From NCBI GenBank assembly GCA_014607495.2, contig CP053175.1:6510001-6574000 (forward strand): a DNA stretch of 64,000 bases, written 5' to 3'. Source of the DNA: Carposina sasakii. Taxonomy: Eukaryota > Arthropoda > Insecta > Lepidoptera > Carposinidae. Under the pieces are notes generated by a model. That model was not told where the DNA came from. It saw nothing but the letters and a program-made list of their open reading frames with translations, and did not search any database. A program made the translations under genes and the position numbers. Below are positions 15,752 to 28,297 of the stretch, piece after piece. Numbering within the stretch: the first letter of the stretch is position 1; the number at the start of each line of letters is the position of its first letter.

Positions 15752-18170
15752 AGAGGAATAAATAGCAGCTGTAGCTTATTATTTACTGTAATTTACTGGA
15801 AAACATTAAAAAATAAACCTTATGCACGGGACACAAGGCTATCTCCTCGAGTAAGGGTGCCCTCAAATTACTAAGAGTATAGAATTGAGTATACTCGATA
15901 TATGTTATAACATATATACACACCACGGCTGTGGCCCGAAATGAGGTACCCAGAACCGTAGGACCATAAAGGAGATCCGACAGTAACGTTTCTCCAAAGC
16001 CCCGCATCAGCACAGGAAAGACAGTGAATATAACAGCAGTGTAAAATTTTTTACTCAAAATCCGGAAATTGAATGAGCATCATCTAAAATTAAAGATGTA
16101 AAAACCAAACCAAACCTAACCGAATTTAATTTTAGAGGTATGTTTGCGATTTTTTCTATAGAGTCAAAATAGTTGTGTTTTCAAAGCACCAATACCCATC
16201 TAAATATCCTCAAGAATATTATATATTTTTTGAGCTGGTTTAAAGCAGTGGATTATGTCAGTTTCGTTCTTCAAAATTTCGCGTTTAGGTCATGTAGGCG
16301 CCATAAAGTATGTAGGTAAGATGCGTACTTATGTACCTATTAAGTAAATTTAGAGAATTTATCACAATGGCATATGCATAGTCACAACACAGCTTATAGA
16401 AATACTAATAAGGATGTTTAATCATTAGCTAAGTTAATCACAGACAAGCCTTTTAATCATACAGAATCTAAGGCGGCCATGTTGGCCCTTTACGAGGTCT
16501 AATCATACAACCAATTCATCGGCATATTCAAGGTCTCTTGGACAATTTCAATTACTTTTACACACACAATATGGATGGACAATATTAAATGCCATTACTT
16601 TTTATTAGGTAAATTGTTTAGTACCTACCTACCTATCTAATACCAATAAGGTGACTTGTAAGCTAGGACTTCTCATGGCTGAAAATGATGATGATAGAGG
16701 AGCCATTCTACGTGCCATCGGATCCAGAAACCATTAGCAAAGAACCACGAGGAGACAGTATCATGGAAATATACGACGGGCATTATCTTTCCGCCTTATT
16801 ACTGCATTCTTCATTACAAATCGCACCTTGGGGTGGTGACCGATGCCAAAGCAAAAGCGTTGCGATAAAAATTTTTAGGTTGTTTAAATTCACCCCCTTT
16901 TTTATTTGGTAGCGGTTTCATCTTGGGGGCGAACATAGAAAGTAACATATAAAAAGACCATCGACCATCAAGTTGTTAATGCTTTCATGTCGAATAAATG
17001 ATTTTAAATTTGAATTTGAAAAAATTCCTGCGTTGATGCAGGACTTCACTAGAATACATCAGCTGCATCTCCATCCGCCCATGTCGTACGAGTCAACTAA
17101 GGAACTCGGACATTTCTCAGGCTCTCTTGTCACTGATGTTATTATAACAGCAAAAGGTCAATGTAACAAGCCACTTAGGACGATAAGCGGTAGTAATTAA
17201 AATCGAATTTTAAAACAAAAACTCACACAAAATCTGTCCTCATATTAGCCTTATCTACAAAAAACATAGTTATATATTACCGTCAAAAAAACCCATAGTA
17301 TGGTACGGGTAGAACAGGAAATACGTTGTTTGGCTCATCGTGATAATTTTGCAGTTTATTTGGGTCAACGACTTGATAAGGATGGATGCGGATGGTGTCT
17401 GCTAGTCTATAGCAAGCAAGGTCTATATAATCTGTCTATAAGTAGGTACGTCAATGTTTTTTTTCTGGACTTCCTACTAACTTAACCTCTATTTTGATTT
17501 TAATCATATATAATCGAATCGTACTTTCTACAAGGTCATTTCATATTGAGAATTCAACTTTTTTCCGGCGCTACTAAAACCTTACGTGACTAAAAACTGG
17601 ATTACCTGTAACAGAAAAACAAATACATTTTAGAACTAACGTTCTGCATGAAACCTATTCGCATTGAAATTAGTTGTCGTAACATTAACATCAATTTCTC
17701 AAGGCTTTGTAGGAAAAGCTTCAATGAACGAACTCTCATCGATTCGATCGAGAATTTTGTTACTTTATCTATGCCCTCGGGGACATTATACTAAACTTGT
17801 TGATGACATCAAAATATTCAAACCTCAAGATAATAGTCAATCAAGGGCCATTCTCATGAAAAGGCGGGCTATTTAAAATCCCCGGCCTATTTCCTAAGGG
17901 CCGGGCCGGTATCTAGGACGGCCTAATTGACCCTACGCCGCGCCGGTAACATATCCCCTGATGTATTAGGGGTAGATCGAATAGATTAGTGTTTCTTAAC
18001 TTTATTGCAGACGGGCTAGGAATAGGTACCCACTGCTATTAATAGGGCTGATAGTAAAAATTAAGCTAAGGTCTTCAAATAGAATCAAAAGTTTGCTCAT
18101 ATAAAACTATCATTCAAACACAATGTCATATTTTATATGTATCTTAGTATTTAATACTCGACTATGGGCA
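15752..18170. other. Intergenic DNA, scattered fragments
   Basis: A SINE piece (TGATGCAGGACTTCACTAGA) lies at about 17,034-17,120. A GC-rich self-complementary stretch (CCCCGGCC...GGGCCGGG) lies at 17,880-17,915. Short frames at 16,685 and 17,300 show no domain I know. Confidence 0.4.
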
Positions 18171-18174
18171 AATA

Positions 18175-18262
18175 CCCCCCATGGCAGTCTTGTGGCGTGC
18201 CCTGGGGGAGGCCTACGTCCAGCAGTGGACTGCAATAGGCTGATGGATGATGATGATGATTT
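18175..18262 (+). mobile_element. LINE 3' tail
   Basis: CATGGCAGTCTTGTGGCGTG through GGACTGCAATAGGCTGATGG and a GATGAT run. Confidence 0.8.
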
Positions 18263-18778
18263 AATACTCGTATTTTGCTAATTTAGGTTCCATAACTATG
18301 TTCTGTTTCTTTCGGTGCACATGACTTGCTTTCTATAACTAGTTAAATTGTTACATTTCAAGTTGTGTTTTGGGTTTGCTAAGAAATCTCTTGAAGGGAT
18401 AAGCTCGCCTTTGTACATTCTCTATGTAACTATGTTAAGTCACTATATTGTCCAATGTTTGTGTGTACAATAAAGAAGTAAGTAGTTCACACAATAATAA
18501 TAGTAATATCTGTTTTTTTTTATGATGGCGGTACCGCTGGGCTCTTCCCAGGGTTAAACTGACAGACTGCATATATAGATGCATACAGGATGCAGTCTGT
18601 CCCAAACATGAATGAACTTTTAACAAATTCGCATATAGGTACGCTTATTTCATATTTACTAAGGCTTCGGTATATTTTCCACATGATTTGACGACAGGTT
18701 ACGGTGTCAGATGGCAAAGTGTTGAATTTCACAACATCTGGCCCAATATTCGCACTAGTTAATAAAAATATAGTATAG

Positions 18779-18962
18779 ACGGCCGATTGGTAAAGTTGGT
18801 AGTGACCATGCCTGTCGCGCCATAGGTCTTGGATTCGAATACCAGTAGGACACATTGATATGATGAATATCGATCTTTGTTTCAGAGTCATGGATGTTTC
18901 TATACTCTATGTATTTATTTCCGTTGCTTAGTATCCACGACAGACGACCTTAGGGACTAGGC
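18779..18962 (+). mobile_element. tRNA-headed SINE, family A (diverged)
   Basis: It has the head GACGGCCGATTGGTAAAGTTG and a decayed B box (GGATTCGAATACC). Next to it, reversed, is a piece of the GCATGTCGTAAGAGTCGACT SINE (18,980-19,050). Confidence 0.75.
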
Positions 18963-21570
18963 AAATGTGACGTGGTGACGTCCCTGCGTACCTTAGTCGA
19001 CTCTTACGACATGCACGGAAAGAGATGCAGGTAATGTACTCCAGTATAGCCCAAACAAATAATAGGTAGGTAAACTATAGGTGGCGTCATAACATGTTTC
19101 AAGCCTCGAGTCGAGTCATCAACCTATGAACTACTTTTTCTAGGGCCTTCCAAGTTTCATTTGCGACAGGAAATTAAGCACGGCCAGCTCAGCGAAACAG
19201 AAGAGACTTTCCTTTATTCTCACAGAAAAGGCGGCCATTTTTAAAGTTCTTTTGAAATTGGATTGATGTGGCGCATTAATATTGTCTTTTTTATTAATTG
19301 TCGGAATAAAAAGAAATCCTAGGTTTTGTTTAAGACGTTTGGGTTTTGTGAAATAATTTAAAAGGGTAGAGGAACTCACGTGACCTACTTATTTACGCCT
19401 TTTTAAATAACTAGGCACGCTTCGCCATTACTTTAGGCCTATTTTCAACCCCCGACGCAAAAACGACGGGGTGTTATAATTATAATAGATTTAGTGCTTC
19501 ATTTTCAAAATAAACTTTTTTGCTTTAATCTAATCTTCACCTCTATTAAATTAATTGCTCTTCATTTTCTATAGCTTAGATTAGTCGGAATACTTTTGAA
19601 AGTCAAAGTGATCTATAATAGTTACGAAGAAGCAAACAGCTGGTATAATAGATAGATAGATAAATTCCTTATTGTAATACAAATTCTTAAACTGAATGCC
19701 TTCCATGGCATTCTTTGCCAGCTAACCTGATTACTTGAGAACAATAACTCATTGAAAATATACTAAAGATCTTCCACTCCACTTATTCATCCATACATCC
19801 ACGAACAAAACAACCTAGCGCCTATCAAAGTGAAATAAGCAATTGCTCAAGCATTCAGAATAGAACGAACGTCCGAAAAAGGCGCCTAAACTAAAAATGC
19901 AGTTTAAAAACTTAAGCATGTCTACTGTCCATCTCTTTCTGGCTTTACAAACTGTCGTACTGCGGAAAAGAGACGACAGGAAATTGGGCCGTGGATTATG
20001 CTGTCGAGAAGGCTTTATTGTTTTAACACACATGTATTTTAAAGTTTTGGAGCTTCATACACTAAGCCCAGGTAGGTATCAACTATTTAGGGAATTCAGG
20101 GGGTTACTATGAACTCAATAAGCAGGCTTATCTCCATTGTGGAACCGAGACGGCACTATAAGCAGTGTAGAGCGATATCTCACTTACACTATACTTAAAC
20201 AATCGTAAACGTTAATGGTAGCCAGCTGAATGTCAATTTATTATGGACTTCGTCCTCTAAACTTTAGAATTCCCGTTATTTCAGTTACCATGGGAATTTC
20301 CAGAAATCCCTTTTTAGTAGACCTAAACGGTAACTTTAGAATCTTATTCTCGTTATTTCCATACCCGTAGGAATTTCGGGAAATCCCTTCATAGTAGACC
20401 TAAACGTTCAGAGGGAAGCCACGGTCCAAATATCACGTTTCTAGCTTGAGTAGTTTTGCCCCGGCGGCGTTGATCTCTAGGCAGCCTTAAAGCTGATCAA
20501 CATGAGGACACAAGTATAAGATGACCGCAACATATGAACTTACCTCGGCATAATACAACAAAACTTTCCTATAATAACAGAAACATGAAAGCCCAAACAA
20601 GCCAAACACACGGCCATTAAACTCCTCATGCGTAAAAACTATAATGTCATTGCCATACATAACATAACACGACCGATTGCCGAGGTAGTGGATGCACTAA
20701 AGATGCCAACGTTTCCATAGGTCTATTAAATTCGGTCGTGTCACCACTTTGCAGTGCAGTACTTCCGGACGGATCTGCTAAATTGTATAGATGGTTACGG
20801 CCATAAAGCAGGTATAATAAGGAGATGTGGTGATGAATATCGTCATGCTATACCAGCATTATAGGTACAAACCAACAAACAACGTCTAAACTTCCTACCA
20901 TAGTTACCACATCCGCGGCGCGGGGCGGGACGCCCTAGAGCAAGCAACACAATTTTTTGTTTTGAGTCACAACGTCGGGACACGGACATTATTATGTCCC
21001 ATTCACATATCGTCATGTCCGTGCCATGTCTTTTCCTATACCTTTTGCATCGGTACATACATCCCTCAAGTACTTAACAAATATTATAAAATACAAGTAA
21101 GTTTGTTTGTCACCTCGTTATTTACTTGACCAATTTTCTATGAAACTTTGCATAGGTAAGTACATATTATGGTCGATTCCGGCAGTCATACTTAAACCTA
21201 AACGTAAAATTTGTCCTACCTGTCCTTTTCTCTCTCAGCCATTTATGTTAAGAACGGAGAGAGATAGACCTGACTAAGATTAGGTTTAGGTTAAGTGCGA
21301 CTGCCGGAATCGTCCCTATTCTGTAGTCCACGCGGACGAAGTTGCAGGCTGTTGGCTGTTCATAAAGAGACGCGGAAGAGTCATATCCTTTTGGTATCTC
21401 CTCCATGCTAACTAGGCCCCTAACTGTAAAATGCGGTACAAATATGTCGGTACCATCGGGTTTTATTTGTCGAAATCCAGATTTCATAGGTTTAGACAGA
21501 ATTTAATGATGTTTTTATAGGAACATATCCTCTTCCTGTAGGGAACGAGGGAATTTAGGATGGTTTATAT
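18963..21570. other. Intergenic DNA with repeat fragments
   Basis: Two diverged copies of a roughly 75 bp segment (ATTTC.....GAATTTC..GAAATCCCTT.......AGACCTAAACG) lie at 20,250-20,410. The rest holds nothing I can name. Confidence 0.4.
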
Positions 21571-21572
21571 AA

Positions 21573-21835
21573 TAGGCCGCGTGGTGCCGGCAGAGTAGAA
21601 TTCGTACCACCCCATGTTTGCTCGTGGGTATCGTACGAGGCGATTAAGGGTTCCCGGGAGGTGGGCAGCAGCGCCTCCCGTGTTGACAACACAGTCCAAA
21701 ATACAAACTGTGGTCACCAACCCGCCTGCCCAGCGTGGTGACTATGGGCAAATACCCCCATGGCAGTCTTATGGCGTGCCCTGGGGGAGGCCTACGTCCA
21801 GCAGTGGACTGCAATTGGCTGATGATGATGATGAA
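21573..21835 (+). mobile_element. Retroelement unit of about 260 bp with LINE-type tail
   Basis: It starts GGCCGCGTGGTGCCGGCAGA and ends with the CCAGCAGTGGACTGCAA tail and GATGATGATG. Matching units are at 58,287-58,520 (plus) and, reversed, 63,268-63,475 and in part 32,025-32,195 and 60,134-60,295. Confidence 0.75.
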
Positions 21836-22537
21836 AATAGGCATATGTAAAATAATAGGGCACAACAACGCAGCGTAAAATATTTCCAATTACCCCCGAG
21901 TTCCTTAGTCGACGCTTACGACATGCACGGAAAGAGATGCGGCCGATGTATTGTAGCCCAGAATCGACACATGTTTAGGAAGAAAGCCGTGTTATGTACG
22001 AAAGAAAGTAACTCAACCTGTATGGTGCCTTTTTACGAACGAATGGGACGATGGGAACTTTAAAATAAAACGATACAGTTTGCGGGAGAAGTGCAGAAAA
22101 AAGGACATTAAAAATTAATTCATATCACAGTCATTAATATAAAAAAACAACTGTTTCTACCAACCGATCGCCTAGCCAAGATTACCTTTGTCCGACATCT
22201 AAAAAAGCCTCCGTCTCGACTCACGAGTACGACCGACATTGTGTCCGGATGAGTAATGACTTTTGACCTCCAAACCGGCTTGCGTTACGAAACTGACTGG
22301 AAAAGCGACCAGTCATTTGTCTGATGACGTCTGGTGAAGTTGGTTAAGGCATCATACCACAATTGAAACCATAAAAATCACGCCTCTTTCCCGGAGAGGT
22401 AGGCAGAGATCACGGATCTCCACTTGCACTTCACACCTCTTTCGCTTCATCTATTTTCAAGATAACTGCACTGTTATTCTTCATGCACGCTCATCGGTTT
22501 AGGGTACCTCGTACTACATTATATAATAGTTAATACT

Positions 22538-22860
22538 AGTGGACGCCCGCGAATCCGTCCGCGTGGACTACAGAAAAAAATATATCGAAATTATCCGGGA
22601 TAAAAACATTTTCCCGGGATAAAAGTAGCCTGTTAAGTGGGACCTGTCACAATATATTCCTGAAAACTGCATCGAAATCGGTTTAGCCGTGTCTGAGATT
22701 AGCGTGCACAAACGCACAGACAAACCGACAAACAGACAAAAATTCCAAAAATCATTGTTTTGGGTACTATTGCGTTGATAAAGGTATTCTATAATATTTT
22801 TTCTCATATATCTTCCATGTACAGACAGCGATCCGTTACATTTTTACTATATGCATAGAT
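22538..22860 (+). mobile_element. Lepidopteran retroelement copy
   Basis: It begins ACTAGTGGACGCCCGCGAAT and ends CGATCCGTTACATTTTTAC, the plus-strand match of 12,265-12,572. Confidence 0.75.
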
Positions 22861-22861
22861 C

Positions 22862-23060
22862 ACTGCGGTGATAGCCCAATGGTGCGCCTTTCAGTCGGTG
22901 GGTGTCGGATCGATCCCAGTCACGGGCCTATAGATACCATGAATTTATTTCATATACGGATCTTAATTACCTAAAATTGTCACTTAGCTATACCCGAGGA
23001 GTTCTGGTTTCCCCGTTTCCCCAAAACAGCCATTTGTATATGTAGTACATAAATACACAG
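22862..23060 (+). mobile_element. tRNA-headed SINE, family C
   Basis: It has the head CACTGCGGTGATAGCCCAAT, a diverged B box and the body CGGGCCTATAGATACCATGA through AAATTGTCACTTAGCTATAC. A fuller copy is at 41,025-41,400. Confidence 0.75.
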
Positions 23061-26000
23061 CCGATACTCACCCCGATTTTAGTATTCCGATTCAGCATAC
23101 TAAAATCGCCGGAAATACGAATATATTCAGCAAAACATTAGCATAACTTACGTAGCTAATACTATTGTTCTTTACTTAATCAAACGTATACCTACCTACT
23201 TATAGTGCATAACTGCATAATAAATACGCAAGTATAAAATATTCATTATTTTATTAAATTAGAAATCACAGTTCGTAAGATTAGCGCGACAACCAAAGAG
23301 ACTACTTTATATAAATCTTAGTTGATGGGACGGAAATGCGACACATCTAGAGAAAGATTAGGCATTAAACAAATGGCTTTATCCCCCAAAGAGGATGGGC
23401 AGAAGTGTGCAAATTTTACACACCCACTTTTCACCGGTTAGCCTATTAGGTCCCACATGGTAGGGGGTGAGTTTCTCTCGCTTTGATGTTTGTTAAAAAT
23501 GTATTTACATCCCACTCAACCAGCAGAATACTCGAAGAGTGTGGCTGACGACTATCAGTACCTATGTCTCACTGAAGAGTGAGATGAAGATCTACCCACA
23601 ACCTATGTTTACTATACTATACACTCGCGTAGACAAGTGTTACACAACCGGCAAAACGTAATAGAGAACAATGCCATCCCCGGCCGCTAACATGCGGTAC
23701 AGTCGCGAGCATAACTTCCAGTAATATAGGTTAATCTGTTTACCACGGATAGATAAGATACCGGTTTATGAGATATTATTGTACTAAGTAATTGGATTGC
23801 TGCATTAATCTAGCTATTAATATTTGAAGCGAAATTTTGATGGTTGGTACCCATTTCTGGAAAATCGCGCGAACCGATGAAAGTTTTTGACATGAGGGTT
23901 TTATATGCGGAGAAGATGTGTATGTAAAGCTATTGTTATACAAAACGGACAACAAATACTTTACATTAAATTAATAATACAATCAAAAATACCCTAATGT
24001 GGCCGAATTTCATAATTTATTCCGCCACCACTTGCTTTTTGCGTTCAACGGCCGCTTATTACGTCCTAGGAAACCATTGCTAGCGAATCGTCCATCTTTC
24101 CTTATCTATAGGCCTCTAAGTAAGTACCTATGTATGCGGTTCAAGTTGTTTGTAGGTAGTAACTAACTACATACTAGGCAATTTCGTAAACTCTATGTGC
24201 TTGACTGTACCCAGCCCATAGTGTGACTATCTGGTAAATAAACTTAGCCATCTGGCCGGACAGCGTTCTACTTTACGCCGTCGTAAACCAACAGATTGTT
24301 ACATACCTCACCTGATTCATGTGAGTACAGGCAGAATGGATGATAGCCGCATCCTACATGACTAACTAGCCGACGCCCGCAACTGTGGAGACTTTAGAAA
24401 ATCCTTTTTTACCTATTCATGTCGAAATTTTAAGGAATATGTACTCTCTTTCTGCTCTCCTACAGTCTTCAAACGAAATCAAGAACTTGAGCATTCTCTC
24501 GTGTGATTGTCGCTGATCATTTACATCTCCCGCTATGCTAGACATTGTGGAATTTCCCTTATGATCCTGCGGTCCTAAGTCCTCAAAAAAGTCCAAAAAA
24601 GGCCACAAAAAAGTGGCCTGTTAGGTAAGATCGAAGCTCTCGATAGTTCATAATTCTATAGTAACATGTCAAAAGCGAACCCTAAAAAAGTTTGTGCTGA
24701 TCGGAACCAAAAGTAGCATGAATTTACAAATTAATGTGATTGCTTGATCAATTAATGTAGGTGCTACTCAATTATAACAACAATGTTTATGCATACATGG
24801 TGAGTTTGGTAATACACATAGTTATTACCTTGGCATCGTTTTAGCAGTTTACTTTCTATATGTTTGGACATTACTTAACTTAATAGATTGCCACTTTAAG
24901 TATATACTTCTAAGTATATTACTTTTTTTTTCATATTTTCAGGAAAAAAAAGTTTTGTTAGTTTAATAAGGCCTTAGTGGATGACTTAAAAATAAAATTT
25001 TAACTAAAAATATATAATTACATAGTAAAAAGTTTACTTACTACCTATCATATTTAGAAATTAATTATTTATTTCTGTCACCAGTGCATTTGCCCATAAA
25101 GTACTGCAAGTTGTATACATAGATAGATATAAATAGCAATGCAATCTTGTTTATCCCACTGCCAGTAATTAAATATGTAAAATAATTTTAATTGCTTTCA
25201 ATTGTCATCTATTTGGCCTCCAAATTAATGGAAGGGAAGCAGCTATTTCCTTTCCATTTTTACTGCTCAATTAGGTACACAAATTGAACTTTTGACAATA
25301 TTTTTTACCTTTTTATAGATAGTACTTAGCCTTGTAGTATACTCTAGGAGGCATATGTCCAGCAGTAGATTGCAATAGCCTGATATGCATGTGAATGTAT
25401 ATGGATTATTTAAGTGCCCTGTTACATAATGATACCTTGCTGAGTATAGACAAATTTTAACATGTTTTGTTGTGTTTGTATTAAACATACATTTATTTAG
25501 TCAATGACACACATGACACCAAATGCATATGTGGTATGATTGGGTGTGGATAGTCCATACTTATTACTAATAGACCCCGGTATTGCATCAATAAATTAAC
25601 ACCTCTGCTTAATTACAAGTACCTAATTAGTTCAAACTTTTTAAAAGTGTTTTTAATGTATGCAAAATAGGTAATTAATCACTAAAATGACAGGGAGTGA
25701 ACTCACATAGTTTTAATGACTGCCCTATCTATTTTCGAATAGTTTTGCACACTGCTTTAAGCAGTAAGATATTATATATCAGTGTAAATGGTAAGTATGT
25801 AAATAAGAAACATTTCCATGAGCTTACTTCGAGCATACTCTTTAAACTCAGTTTTTCCATACATTCTGTACAACTAGAATAAAATTATCCACCTAGGTAC
25901 TTCACATTTTATTGACTACTAATCTGTGCATAAAACAGAATGTGAAAGAGACAACCTTTTCTCATCATCTGTTTTATAGTTATAACAATAATGCCTTATA

Positions 26001-27130
26001 AACCCTTTTAATTTCAATGGTAAGTGTGATGTAATGAGTGATTCATAAATGTAGGTAGGTATTTCACTGGAATAGATAACATTTTTTATCTTATGCAAAA
26101 GGTAAATAGATCTAAATTACTAAGCCTTGCTGTAGCACCAGTTTTGCTAATTTGTAGTGGTTACAAACATTTTTTTTTTCACAAATAATCAGGGTTCGAA
26201 GTGACAATTTTCATTGATAATTTCATACTTTTGACTCCATAAAAGCAAACCCTGGATTAAATTGTATATTTCTCACATTATTCTTTGCTGTTTATTTAAT
26301 AATGCCGAAAAACTGAGACCCTCTCTGGGATAGTTATTTTTATCATTTAAATTAAATAAGGAAAATTAAATGAAAAATATTTATCTTGATAATTTTGAAC
26401 CCTGCAAATAATAATGTTTATGTAACTTTAAGATATGTACTGGTAGGTAAACACCAACATAATTAAATGTTTGCAATATTAGCAGTATCCATTCTCCTAA
26501 CTATGACACCTATTTCATTAGTACGAAATTAGGGTGGGGCATGTTTATTACTCATATGGACTAATGTTATTATCAGCCCCAGAAGGGGGACAACCACCCC
26601 TATTCAGGGAAATAACTCACGCGGTCCCAATCCTATGGAAACAAATACAACGAATTGAAAGTCAATATTACCGAAGGTCGACACAGTATACTCATTTGGT
26701 TTCTGCAAATAGACGATAGAAATAAATATAAAAATCAACGTGTGGGGCTTTTACACATTGCAAGAAAAAATCGATAAAGATTTTGACGTGCTTAAAACAC
26801 TGTGTTCTAAGATAAAGGAAGGCACCGGCTATAAATCAATGCCAGATTTTTATTTCGTGCCATTCATAAAACAGTGTAATTATATTAATAATCAACAAAT
26901 CGATTAATGTTTCCCCAACGCGTTGTACTTTGTTTATGTTATGCTGTAAGGGCTTAGCGCGGATCTTACTAACAAATCTTACACACGAAATATTGTAAAT
27001 TAACCCTTTATAAATAGAACAATGTATGGAAGATGATCGAAGTAATTATTTATTTGTTTTGCAAACTAAAGCTGGAACAGTGCGATGAACTCACGATCTG
27101 CACCTACCTCATTTTGATCGCCGTATCCTT
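23061..27130. other. Gene-poor intergenic DNA
   Basis: It contains a retroelement fragment near 23,380-23,600 (GCAGAAGTGTGCAAATTTTA), a short leftward frame at 24,417-24,608 with no family I can name, and a LINE-tail fragment at 25,345-25,385. The rest is AT-rich and unclassified. Confidence 0.4.
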
Positions 27131-27290
27131 TGTGGAGTTCAATCCAAATGCACTATTGCACAGCACGAAACAATTGTTCACTTAAAAACTGCATATTTTC
27201 ACAGACACAAACGCGCGTTTTCCTATAATCGAATAGCGTAAACGTCTGGTACACTTCGCGGGGTAGCCATTTTTGTCAAAAAACTTTTTT
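27131..27290 (-). CDS. Weak candidate first exon, divergent from Tbce
   Basis: On the minus strand a stretch ends CAAAATGAG followed by GTAGGTGCAG, which is an ATG with a strong splice-donor match two codons in. The upstream part looks like a 5' UTR. I could not find a convincing next exon further left. It may instead be a non-coding transcript start or chance. Confidence 0.2.
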
Positions 27291-27424
27291 ATCCCGGTCG
27301 TTCCTCAATTTTCGGGAAGCAAGCACACACGGCCACACGGCCAACGAATGAAAGTGCCGAGCGCTACTAAGTAAATGTATTCTGTGGCTACTAGCGCCAA
27401 TACAAACGATTTTGCTTCTTTTTT

Positions 27425-27815
27425 TTGTTTAGTTTATCCCGAAGGAACGGCAAAGGGAACTAAGCCGATACAGCCATTGTCTTTAGTAAATGATTTCTGA
27501 ATTTATGATAGATGATAATGATGATGATGAATGGAAACGTCGGGAAAATCCTCAAGAACAAGTGTAAAGTTAGTCAAAATGAAAAATAATTGTAGAAACA
27601 ACTTACATGGGCCCATGAAGAGATCGTATTCCGGCTAAAGTTTTACTCAGCTTACCTGCGTATAAAACCATGCACACGCACTAGATTCACATCACAAGTA
27701 ATCTAAATATAACTTATCTACCAGAAAACATCACTTTACGGACACATGCAAGCCATTTACAAATAATTTTTGATTGTCACAAGATAATTACACCTACACC
27801 TTTCCAGGTTTTCCC
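27425..27815 (+). mobile_element. Unclassified repeat of about 400 bp
   Basis: It runs from TTTAGTTTATCCCGAAGGAA to TTTTCCCGCCC. A close copy is at 53,947-54,369 and a 5' piece at 46,660-46,790. The ends are not inverted copies, so I leave the class open. Confidence 0.7.
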
Positions 27816-28297
27816 GCCCGCACAAAAATAAATGAATCATATTAGCGTAGCTGTCAAATTAAACAGTACAACTGTGTAGTTCCCATGTAGTTCCATAAAC
27901 TTTTCTGGGCCGATAGTGAACTGATTGATAGGTACCTAGAATTCCGTGGCAGAATGAGATCTATCATTTAAAGGTAAAATCAGGCTGCTAATATTCTACT
28001 TTGTATGCGATATTTAGGTACCCCAAATGCATGCCGATAAGCTGAGTGTACCACCCGCTCATACCTGCACAGTCTATTTTGCAGGTACTATTATAACATC
28101 GTTGCCCAAATGTCAATGCATGGAACAAAAATACATTTCATACATTACTGGCAACACGCATTCGTTCATTCATTCATTCATTTTCCATTGTTTTCATTTC
28201 TGACATGGGTTGACTGACATTTTTGTTTTTCGGAGTAAATTAAATTCAGCCTGTTTTATATTTGGGGAATTAAATACTTTTTAGAAACTCAAAAAGA

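Noticed and set aside
24417..24608. 63-codon leftward frame
   Set aside because: It has no known domain, splice context or repeat support; it could be an old transposon piece, but I cannot support a gene.
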